Assembly (NCBI GenBank): GCA_024362935.1
Contig: JANCRA010000005.1
Location: forward strand, 26,620,235-26,684,234
Length of the DNA stretch: 64,000 bases
DNA from: Setophaga petechia
Lineage: Eukaryota > Chordata > Aves > Passeriformes > Parulidae
Reading direction: 5' to 3'
The number at the start of each line of letters is the position of its first letter. The stretch's first letter is position 1. A model generated the notes under the pieces. The model was not told the origin of the DNA and ran no database searches. It saw only the letters and a program-made list of their open reading frames with translations. A program made the translations under genes and the position numbers. Shown piece by piece: positions 42,769 through 54,700 of the stretch.

Positions 42769-45700
42769 GTAAGCTACCACACAGCTGGGAGAGCAAGGTC
42801 ACCTACAGAACAATCTCTAGGGAATAGCTACTTGATTTTGCCATATGAGGACAATAAATGCTTATTTACACTAAGTGCTGATAGTCCTGATGTCAGTTCT
42901 AACATCAGCAGTCACACTAGATGAAACCTTTTATGCTTGAAAGGAAAAGAGTGTTCTCTTCCATAATATCCTAGACATTTAGGCTCTTCTACTTTACCTG
43001 TCTGTATTAAGGCCAGGGGACAGACACTGAACACATCATTGCTCAGCTGTCTTTCCTGTTCTTAAATTTCTGTATGGCTATGCATCCCAGTTCTTGGCCT
43101 GTGACACTGTATTTTATTTTTATGCATACCATTCATCTGATGTGTAATTGAAGATCTCATATTGTTAGAGAATAGAGTTTTGACTGGTGTTTCTGCCTTG
43201 AGAAGAATTTTATCTCTGAGACAAATTCTGTAAAACTTCTGCTTTTCCTTAAGAAGGATTTTTAAAGTCTTTGATTTTTAAAGAGGAGCTTTTACTGGAT
43301 AAGAATGCTCATAAGGGTATTTTAAATGCAGCAATTATGCCTTCAACTAGAGGAAGGAAACAGGCTACAAATCAGAGAATTTACTATCAGGCTATTTACC
43401 TATGTAGACAGCTTTTCTTCTAGGAAAATTCAAAACTATGGTATAACTGGCTAGCTACCTGATAATATGGAAAGACATTGAGTTCAAGACTCAATGCCAG
43501 ATGTGTCAGATATTAAGAATTGAGTTTGCAGACTCTGGAGCTCTAGTTGGACTGAGAAGTTTCCAGAAATAGTGTTGTCCATTGCCTGTCGTGTATGTAT
43601 CTGTATGATCATGTGAACTGGTCGATGTCATCATTGCCTTGTTTTGTCTGTCATGGCATGCAACAGATTTATGAATGCCTCCAACAATATCTTGGAAAAA
43701 GACCGGCTCCAGTCACGCTGCAGGCACGTGTGTTGAGTCGTGAGGTGAGATTGTATGCACAGTTTATTGCTTTACTTACCCAAATGAATGCACTCTGCTG
43801 CAGTTAAGTGTTCTGGCATTAATTCTGTGTCTCAGGTCTAAGCACAGTATATAAACTTGAAACTCTCCTTACACATCTGTAAAACTATTCAACAGCCCTT
43901 ACTGGGGGCAGCATGAGAAATGGGCACAGCTGTGGCTGCAGGACTACGCAAATCCTGGCCAGTGTAATGAACACACATGTTAATTGTTTAATCACTGACC
44001 ACGTATTTTTCTTCCCATGTAACTCTGTGGTTCAGTATTATGGCTAAAATCAAGCAGACTGACATGAGGATATTGAAAAGCTTTTTAGATTTTTCTAATT
44101 ATAATAGCTGAAGTCTAAATCTTTTAATTAGTGGGAGAGTTAATGACGAAGTAGAGAAATTGAGACCAGTGATGAAATTGGTTGAGAGAAGGGAGCAAAA
44201 ACTGATTTAGAGCACATGGCACTGTGCCTAAGCTAAATTAAGCCTGGCTGAGTGTTGTGCAGCTGTGGTCATATTGTCCAGTTCTAGAGCAAACCATACA
44301 GAGATCCTCTGATTCACATAACGGGGGGGGCTTTACACTGTCTCCATTCCTTTATATTCAGTGTAGCTCTTTCTAAAAGAATTGTCCTCTAGAATCCATC
44401 TCTGTGCTTATTTTCTTACATTTATCAGGTGGTAGAGTTGCTGCATGAAGCCCCTCCGTCAGGAGAGGTCAAAGAGCTGAGACGGCTACTGCGTTCTCCA
44501 CACTTCAAGGCAAGTCCTGCATAAGGAAAGAAAAAGTTCGCTCATGGAGCTCTCTGCAGAGGGAATGGAAATGGATGGGCAGCTGTTCACAAGAATTGGT
44601 AAAGGGGCCAGAGGAGACATAGTTTACAAATGATGAACTAATCTGATCATGAGATCAAATGTGGACTGTGTATCTGAAGTACCTGCAGTGGGCTGCATTT
44701 TACTTAAAGCTGTCTTTGAAAAACATTTCTTACAAAGTTTTTAATTATGGGCAGTTAATGCAGATATATAAATCAAATTTTCCTTGAAATTGCAGAACCT
44801 GCATTCTTAACCCAAGAGCTCCAAATAGAAATATTTCTTTCCTCTTTTGAAGGTTTTCCACTAGAAATAGAGGAACTGTTCTTTAAACTTTCATGGTTTG
44901 ATTTTATTGGTGAAAGAAGAAAATGTCAATATATGCAAGGAATCTGTGTTCACAAAGGAACACATTCAGTGATATCTAGTTTTTGACAAGTCACTGTTTA
45001 AAGCTCTGCTATTGATCTTTGCTTATGGGTTGGTTGGTTTGCTTGTTTCCATTTGTAACAGGCCTTGCTATCTGCTCATGATACTGTGGCCCAGAAAGAT
45101 TTTGAACCAACCCTTCCACCACTGCCAGACAACATACCTGAAAATGAAGAAGCTATGAGGATTGTCTGCTTAGTGAAAAACAACCAGCCTCTGGTGAGGG
45201 ACCTTTCTTGTATCTGTCAAATTTTTTTAAGTTAGAAAGAATTAATAATACATTGGATGTATATTGGTTTCTGCCCAGGAATGTCATGGGGATTGTGTGC
45301 ATTCTTGTCCAGATTTTACAGAATCACAAGAATTGTTGAGGCTGAAAAGGACCTGAGAAAGGACCTAGCCATGCATGGTGTGGGTGTAGGTTGTTCAGTG
45401 CCTTGTCTGCTCAGTGTTTGAACATTTGGCAGATGTATTTTCATTAAATGAGATAAAACCAAACTGGATTGAGAGTTATTCTCATGGCCAAAACAGAAAG
45501 GAAGGGAGGAGAGTTCTTTAGTAATAATTTGTACTTATAAGCAGCAAACACTGTATAGCTTAGCTAATCTGTTTTAGAGAAAGATAGCTGTAATACTGGA
45601 GATAAAAAAGATTTCTAACTGTCAGTCAGTGAGGTTATTTTAGTGTGATGAAAGTTGGAAGACATTGAAGGACTTAGTACTAATAAATTACAGCTGTGAA

Positions 45701-48700
45701 AACTGCAGGCCTGTCAGTCTCACTTCAGTGCCTGGTAAAGTTACAGAGAAGATTATTCTGGGAGGTACTGAAAAACACCTGAGGGACAACACAGTCATTG
45801 GTCACAGCCAGCACTTCATGAGGGGAAAGTCCTGTTTATCAAACCTGATTTCCTTTTATGACAAGGTAACCCAGCTAGCTGATCAGAGGAAGCCAATTGA
45901 TGTAATTCTTCTGGAATTCAGTAAAGCTTTCAATATTGTCTCTTAGAGCATCCTTCAGGACAAAATGTCCAGCACACAGCTGGATAAACACATTATGGGA
46001 TGGGTAAGCAGGTGACTCATGGGTTGGGCGAAGAGGGTTACAGTGACTGGTGTTACATCAGACTGGGCATTTGTCACTAGTGGGGTTCTGCAGGGCTTCA
46101 TCCTTGGCCCTGTGCTCTTCAACAGCTTCATAAATTACCTAGGACTGGAAAGGGTTCTGAGCAAGTTCATAGAAGATACAAAACTAGGAGTAGCTGTTGA
46201 CTCCCTTGAGGGCAGGGAGGCCCTGCAGAGAGACCTCAGCAAAGGAGAGGGCTGGGCAATCACCAATCATGTGAAGTTCCACAAGGGAAAGTGCTGGATT
46301 CTTCACCTGGGATGGGGCAACCTTGGATGTATGGACAGACTGGGGAATGAGGTGTTAGAAAGCAGTGCTGTAGAAAGAGCCCTCGGGTCTAGGTCAGTGG
46401 CAAGTTGGATATGAATCAGCAGTGCCTTGGCAGCCAGGAGGGCCAAGCATGTCCTGGGGGGCATCAGGCACAGCATCTCCAGCTGGGCAAGGGAGGGGAT
46501 TGTCCTGCTCTGCTCTGCACTGGGGCAGCCTCATCTCAAGTGCTGGGAACAGTTCTGGGTGCCATGATATAGAAAAGACATGAAACTATTAGGGAGTGTC
46601 CAAAGGAGAGCCAGGAAGATGGTGAAGGGCCTTGAGGAGAAGCCGTGTGAGGAGTGGCTGAGGTCACTTGGTCTGCTCAGCCTGGAGGAGACCTCACTGC
46701 AGTCACAACTTCTTGTGAGGGGAAGAGGAGGGGCAGGCACTGATCTCTTCTTACTGTTACCAGTGACAGGACCAGAGGGAATGGCCTGAAGTTGGGTCAG
46801 GGGAGGTTTTAGATTGGATATTAGAAATAGATTCTTCACCCTGAAGGTGGTTGGGCACTGGAACAGGCTCCCCAGGCAAGCGGTCCCAGCACCAAGCCTG
46901 ACAGAGCTCAGGAAGCATTTGGACAATGCTGTCAGGCACAGGGTGTGACTTTTGGGGATGGTGCTGTGCAGGGCCAGGAGTTGAACTCAGTGATCCTTGT
47001 AGTCCCTTCCAACTGAGCTTATTCCATGATTCTGTGGTTACTGCTATATCCAGGTTGTGGTAAAAAGGCTGTATTCTTCAATGTCTTTGTGTCAGCCTGA
47101 AGCTCAGACCTGTGAAATGGAAGGAAACTTACTGGGGTCCTTTGGTGATCAATGTGTTTTTTCTGTGTTCTTACCTGCCAGGGTGCCACCATTAAACGCC
47201 ATGAGATAACAGGTGACATAACGGTTGCCCGTGTGATCCATGGAGGGCTGGCAGACAGAAGTGGTAGGTGGAATTTGAAACAAAGTGGTACTTAAAACTG
47301 AACTTGAAATAAGATATTTGGAGTAAGACAATACCTTAGCTTCTACAGTTAATCTTCCATTATAGAGCACATGGGACAGCACTGTAAGCAGTGATGCACT
47401 GCAGTGACTTTCATTCTGACTTCATAGATTTTCAGATGAATTTGCTCTTTTAGACTGAGTTGATGAAGAAATTCAGTTTTCATTATGTGTTCTTGGCACC
47501 AATACCTGGATATCCCAAATTGCAGTGTAGTATGAAATGCAGCACATTCCCGAAGGCAGAAATGATAAACATCAATAATTGGTGATTCTAGAAGATAAAG
47601 GGTTTTAAGGAATATGTAATAATACTTTTTGACACTACTCTGCTAAACACCTTGCTTAGCACTAGTAGCTAAGCAATCTTGCAGTGAGTTTCCTTGGAAA
47701 TGTTACTACTTTGTCATCCTAGAATTGAATGTGTTCCATGTCCCTTAGGAAATGTAATGTAATTAAAATGTAAAACATCAGAAGTAAAATTCAACTGCAA
47801 TCATTATAAAATAGTTCCTTTTAGTATTTTCTGGCCTTTGTATAGAGAAAAACCCTCAACTTGCAGAAAATAACTGATTAAGTTCCTAGTTCAACTAATA
47901 TTTTTATTGAATTAAAGGAACATGGAAAAGAAAACAATATTGTGAAGACTTTACTATAAAGGACAGAGAGGAGTCCCAGGACTTGCCACTGCACCTGGAG
48001 TTTTTAGGGGTCTGATTCCAAGTCTTATGGTCTATTAATATAGGATAGGTTCATAATTTACTTTGAGAAATTGAGCAACATTAAAATGTTTATGTTAATT
48101 TTAAGGCATATAATCAGTAGATTGTAAGGATGTCATATGGGGGAGTGGGAAGGATTAAGAAAGCTGAAGCCTGCAAGCTCCTTGTGACCTGCAGCAGTCT
48201 GCAGTCCTATCCAGGAGCAGTGCAGCTGCTGGATATCCAAAATGCCTTCCTCCATACAGGGTGCAGGAAAATGATAATGCTGACTTAAAACCTGTGATAT
48301 TTCTGTGTGACCCTGCCTTGCCTATTCAGGACAAATCATACTGTGATAAAACTCCTGCTGCTGTTTTCATATTTGTTTCCATGGTAGGGTTGCTGTATGC
48401 TGGAGACAAACTGGTGGAAGTAAATGGAGTTCCTGTTGAGGGACTTGAGCCTGAGCAAGTCATTAATATTCTGGTATTTCATATTTTTAAAATATGTTTT
48501 CTACTTTGTACCTTAAGATTATTTGTATGCTCACTCTTTTACATGCTCTTGTACATGAGAAAGCCTGGAATTTTTAACAGAAAATTCAGATTGTTTCCTT
48601 ACTGTGAATGAAGTTCCCAACTGCTCATGAAATCAGAATTTATGAAAGCAGAATTAAATCTAACTTCTGTTCTGAGCAGAAATTACCTTTACTGTTACCA

Positions 48701-51700
48701 TTCCATCTGCAGCTTCTGCAGAAAAACAAACCCTCAAGAAAGAACAGCACTCAGAAATATTCCACAAGAAAGTAGTGGAAAGCTGCTATTCTAGTAAGAG
48801 TCCATGTTACAAAATGCACTAAAGCAGAGTGAATGAGCTTGTAAGCTACACACCTTACCTTGCAAGAAAAGGGCAGTGTAATTACTGTTGTCAAAATTCT
48901 CATGAAGAAATCTTTTGAGGTGTCCCTGTTTTGTCATTTTGTGCACAATTTTTCAGGGTTCTTAACTGTTAAGTGCCACCCAGTGAGATATTTCTGTGTG
49001 TAATCACTCCAAGTCTCTGTGCCATTTCTAGGTATAAGAAATACAAACGCCATTGGAATGCTTAATTACTAAATTAAGTTCCTCCCCCTTTATATAACCC
49101 ATCTAACCAGACTCTGCTGCTAATTTAAATAAGATTTCAGTAAAAAAGTTTGGTATGAATCAATGCTGAAATTACATATACTTACAATAAAACATACATT
49201 GCATTAAATTTAAAAATATTTACCAAAACTTTGATTCATTCTTGAGTTTCCTTTTGGAAAAAAATTAGTATTATTACATTGGCTCTGTGTACCTGAATTC
49301 TATCTGTAACACAAATATTGCAGAATCCTCAAAGCCATGCTCTGTCTTGCCTATGTTCGTTTACTTGTGTTGAATACCAACCATATTTTAATTATTTTCT
49401 AATCATTTAGGCCCTGTCTCAGGGGACAATTATGTTCAAATTAATTCCAGTTTCTGATCGGCCTGTCAGCAACCAAACAACAGTAAGAAACATTCTTTTT
49501 CTTTTCCCACACTGGTAGCAGCAGTGCCCAGTTGTGTGATACAAAGACATGGTGTTGCCTGGAAGTTTGTTGCAATCCCTAAAGTGTTACCTTGCCTCTG
49601 TGGCTGCCTCTCAGCTGACATCAGTGTGGTGTTGCTGAAGCAGTAAAGACAGTAGGAAATGTAACTGTGTAATAAAGGCACTTTCTGAGTGATCTACAAG
49701 TTGAAGGTCAGTTCTTTTCATAATGTATGAGATAAGTGGGTTTTTTCCCCTCATTTAATGAACAGAGAGCATTTAAGGCTTGATCTGGTTTTTAAAATTT
49801 GATTTCATCATTAAACTGAAAATTGTAAATGATGTGTTGTATCCATTCTAGACCTGGGTTCTGCTCACTCCTGTATGTTTTTTTTTACTAGCTGTACGTG
49901 CGAGCAATGGCAGATTACTGGCCCTTGCAAGATCCTGCCATACCATGTGCTGATGCAGGTTTGCCTTTCAAGAGGGGTGAAATACTCCAGATTGTGGATC
50001 AGAATGATGCTCTCTGGTGGCAGGCCAGGAAAGTTTCAGATCTCAGTGCCTGTGCTGGACTCATACCCTCAAATCATCTTCTTAAAAGGTAAAAAAAATC
50101 ATCATTTTCCTGATTTCTGATTCAAAAATCAGCCAGTTAATTCAAAATTTTCCTAAGTTTTGTAGCAGTATGATTCAGAGTGACATCTGACAAACATCTT
50201 TCCTCTTTCTGATCTCTGACTTCTTGCTATTTTTCCCTGAAGAGCACCTGTGTAAGAAGAAGCTTTTGAAAGCTCTTGTATAATCTCAAATTGCCATTGA
50301 GATTGTATAATCTCAAATTTCCATTTAGGAAATTTGCAGCACTTACCCAGTCTCCATGCTGGTTACTAAGATATCTGGTGGAGTGTAGCAGCTGAAATTG
50401 AGGGCCCTGACTACTAAATGACCATCATCTATGATGAAAAAAAAAGCAAGGGGAAGAGAGGGATACTTAAAGCATAGTATATTTTTAAAGATGTCCTGTG
50501 ATGCACGAGTGACCTCTTCAGCTTTGGTCAAAACTGAGTAGAGCAGATTAGAGAAACAGAGAAAAACAAACCCTCAAGAAAGAACAAGGGTCTCTTTCCT
50601 ATTATTTTCTGCTTAAATAGACCATTATTTTTACACTACATGAATTCAGAATCAGAGTTCTTACACAGCTGTAGCAAACTTTCCAATCTGATCCTTTAAC
50701 CACATGTCCTGTGGTATCCCCAGGATAATGTAAGGCCATGCACTAGCACATGATAAATTTGACTTTATAATAAATATAAGCCTACCTGCAGTCTGTATAA
50801 TGCAAGGTGAAATGAAACTGGCTTGTGACTCAGGCTGCAAGAGGCTCTGTGCAGTAATGGAGGCAGTAGTACTACTACCCCTACCAGTAGCACACTCTTC
50901 TATTTCCAGGAGTCTGTACCACTGTATGGCTTATCTTCCTGTACTTTTGTATAAATTCTTAGTTCTTCTGGGCTGCTGATTTGGAAATTTGAATATTTCT
51001 GATAGCACATTGGTTTTATTTTAGGTCTTTGCAGTGGGCTAAAACATTTGTAATGTTTCAGTTCTTGCTGTCTTCTCTCAGTTCAGTACTGATCAATCTT
51101 ACATGTAAGCAGTGAATCTGACTGGAGCATAATGTGCTTCTGGACTTTTTTGTTAACTGTGATAAATTTATTTCTATGTAGGAAGCAGCGAGAGTTCTGG
51201 TGGTGTCAGCCCTTCCAGCCCCACCTCTGTCTCAAATCATCAATGTGTGAGTGAAAAGTTACTTGAGCGATACAGCAGAAAGAAAGATCTTGTCTCTGTT
51301 TCAGGGACACTGAAATAAAAGCTTATGCAGTTCAGCTTAGTTCAAAGACATTGTCTCTGCAGCCATATTGTAACCTTCAACTGTGTTAACTATCCCCTGA
51401 AAAAAAAAATACTTACTGATAATTGTACCTGGAGTATTGATGGTGGAGATGGTTGTCTCCAGTGTACCTGAGATCTGACCATAAGAGAAGCTGTGAATTC
51501 AACTTCTTCTGCAGTCTCCACATTCTGGGACCTCACTAGACCAGCCAGTTCTCTCGAGGAGAATTAGCTGTAAGTCTTGAGGTGACAATTGTACTGGCCT
51601 GGATTTCTGGGGACAGATAGCAATTCTGCCACTGAGAAGTGCCATGTTTGGAATATTTCTTTGCCATCAAAGCTATTGAGAAAATAATAGAATTTATTTT

Positions 51701-54700
51701 CTTGAGGTCTAAGATAAGCTATGCTGCCCTTGAATTTATTCATGGTAACAATCCAGAAATATTACCTTCTGCCAACTATAATTTTCTGTAAATATGCAAT
51801 TATTCCCAGAAAAAAGTCCTTCCTGTTTCTTCTGTCCCCATTTCCTTCTATGGCTCTTTATGCAAGTATAAAATTTTTCTCTCATGATAAATCCCAGGGG
51901 GCATGTGTTTCATTCCCTAGGATTCTGCTTGCACTGATTGCATTGCTTGCTAGAGCTGAGGCTCTCTTTCACCATAATTTTATTGCATTTTAACTGCTTC
52001 AATGGATATGCTGTGAGCAGTAAGCACTGTGGAAGAAGGTAGGAAATCACACTGGACAGCATTGCATTTCTGTACCTGGAACCAATATGACACATGGTTT
52101 TACAGGCTTTTTAAAAAGTAGTCAGGAATTAAGCTTTTTGATAAATACATGTGGAAGAAGCCCAAGTTCTTGGCATTTTGTGTGCTTAACGTAATTGAAA
52201 TCCAGCCTTTTTTCACCTAGTAGATACATACATTGTCTTAAAGTGGAAACCTTAGCTGTGCATTATCTGTCAGGGAAGTGACACTTTGAATGGGTTCTTT
52301 GAGGAAAGAAAGACAAAATTTCCTCTTTCTCTATTCTTCTCCTTCTTTCTCTCCTAGAGCAGCTCCAAGAGAGAATTTCTTTAAAGGATACATGTGGGCA
52401 GAATGCGATTGACAGATACCCTGACAAGTGCCCTGTAACTAGAAAATAGCTTTTGCTGGGCCTATCTGGAAGGGTGTGCAAGAACAAAACACAAACAGAG
52501 CTGTATTGTGAGCCTGTGAGATTGCCCAAGCTCATGTGATCACATTTCTGGGACATAAATTGGTGTAGTCTGGGGATTGAAAGAGAGCTGAATTGATCTT
52601 TTCCTTTTCTTCCTTGTAAAAGTAATAATAAAAATAAAAAGCAAAATACTTTCCTTGAGTGTAGCATGTTGGAAAGATATTTAAAAGCTATAAGACAGAA
52701 AATTATATTCCCTCATGGTAACACTTAATAAATAGTTATCTACTGGATAAACAGATTGACAGGCATGTTAAACCTTTCATTATTTCAAGAGGAGAATTCA
52801 AGTTAGATGCATTTGTCTCTCTGCCCTCAGAGCACTCATTGAAGAGTTTTTGTTCACTGTAATACAAAGAACATCGCTAGATTGGAGTTAAAGAGTTAAA
52901 ATTCTTAAAGATGTCTAAAGATGGTTTGAGCTTCACCTATCTTGTTTCTGATGTCTGAGTTCAGTCTTGGTAAGATCTGTAAGGGTGTTTTTCCTCTCCA
53001 GTGGTTTTCTGATTCAGATGAATTTTTTTCCCTTGTGTTGATCTGTAGAGGATGACATGCAGATTGATGAAAAGTGTGTGGAAACAGGTAACTGAATTCA
53101 CTTGAGATTATTTTATTTGCTTCAAGGCAGTAGCTAGTTTAAAGCCTCATTTCCTAGATAAAACTACTCATTCTCCTAGTGAACTTAATGGGAGAAAATT
53201 CTATTTTTCATACCCTGGAAACCTCCTCTTGTATTAGTGTATTAAAATGAGCTGTTTGCAGTTCTGGTGTACAGTGCTTATAGTCAAGTGCTTTGACCAG
53301 CACAAAAATATTTGCTTGAATGAGATGCAACTGCTTTGATTCAGGTGTTGGATTGTGGCTGTAAAGTTACCATACTTCTTTGCCTATTTCATATTTAATG
53401 GCACGGATTGTTGTGGTCTTGGAGAACCCACACAATTCTTTGTCAAGAAATCCCTGATATTGGGAGAATAAGGAGCAAGAAGAGGTTTTTGCTTGTGAAC
53501 ATTGAGTGTAAAGATTGGTGGCTTGAGTTGCTCCCCAAAGCAGTGCAGTTCATTCTTCCTTCCCCAAGGTAATTGAGAAGCTGTCATGGAGGGATGTGAT
53601 CCTGTAGGACTGTGTGAAAAGAGATGAAGCAGTTAATTCAAGTATGGTGAGATGTATTTTGCCACCTCGGGGTAGAGGCAGCTGGGGAAAGTATATGTGA
53701 GACAGACTGACAGAAGCTGGAAAACTGATTTCTGTTTCTGATATTCATTAGAAGGAAAAGAATTAAATTTTGAATTTATTTTAATATCTTTGCTATCTGG
53801 ATTACTAAACAAGATGAAGAAACATTTGAGTCAGGTAAGTTCCTCTGACCTAACTCCGAGTTTCTTGCAATTGTTCTGCTGTGAGAAGGGTACCCAGAGA
53901 CAAGCATCTTAGAAACAAGCAGGTGGCAAAAACCAAAATGCCACTTCAGCTTCAGGAGCCATTCTGGCTTGAAAAGCCATTATGTAAAACCCTGTTGCTT
54001 TAAGTCTTCCTCTTGTTCTCTGATTACCTTAGTAGTAAGGTTTCTGTCCTCTTATCCCACGAGTGTGTGCATCAGTAGCAGACCTATTTATCCAGCCCTT
54101 GTCAGCTGTACCCGTGCAAGCTGTGACAGCAGGGGCTGCACTGATGTCAGCAGATAATTGGATTGCCTTCAGTAATATGCAGGCCTGAATCCCCAGTGCC
54201 TGTAGGAGTTGATGTGGTAAAGAGGAAAGCTGCTTCTGGATTCCTGATTGTGGGCATGGCTGACATACAGGAAAGAAAAATGCTTCTAAAATTCATTATC
54301 CATGTATAAAAAATACAATCAATAAGCACTCTTTTTTTGACTAAGCTGATATCGTTGGTTGTTTGATTCATTTAGGAAGCAGCTACTTATTTACAGCACA
54401 TTGACAGTTCTGCAAAACTGAAATCTTTCTTAATAAGTAATTTCTCCCCTAAAAAACTACTGCTAAACTTCTCATTTGAAGTATTTAGTAATCTTGTGGA
54501 GAAGAGTGTCATTTTAGCTTAGATTTGCTCTTCTCCACAAGGTCTCTACTTGCCAGTTCTTTCTGCACCTTCTTCTCTTATCACAGGCATTAGTTCTCTT
54601 CTACCTCTCAAGCAGTGCCCAAGGCTTTTAGGCATGACCAGCAGGTCTGCAGGGCAGTCTTTTGTTTTCAGGCTAGGATGTTTCTGATAGCTGCACTTGG

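Larger units (their letters stand above)
45194..47181 (+). other. MPP4 intron hosting CR1 copies
   Basis: A 2.0 kb intron, most of which is CR1-derived: a minus-oriented tail near 45317 and a plus-oriented reverse-transcriptase part from about 45660 to 47037. Confidence 0.7.

Noticed and set aside
42490..42924. 144-codon plus-strand frame as one MPP4 exon
   Set aside because: It reads through the acceptor and donor of the L27 exon; only 42647–42768 matches the family.
46531..46926. 131-codon minus-strand frame
   Set aside because: It is antisense to the degenerate CR1 reverse transcriptase remnant.
51297..51330. Excellent acceptor tctctgtttcag as the missing MPP4 hook exon
   Set aside because: In the required phase it reads into TAA within four codons; the 18-nt exon at 52021 fits size, phase and family sequence.
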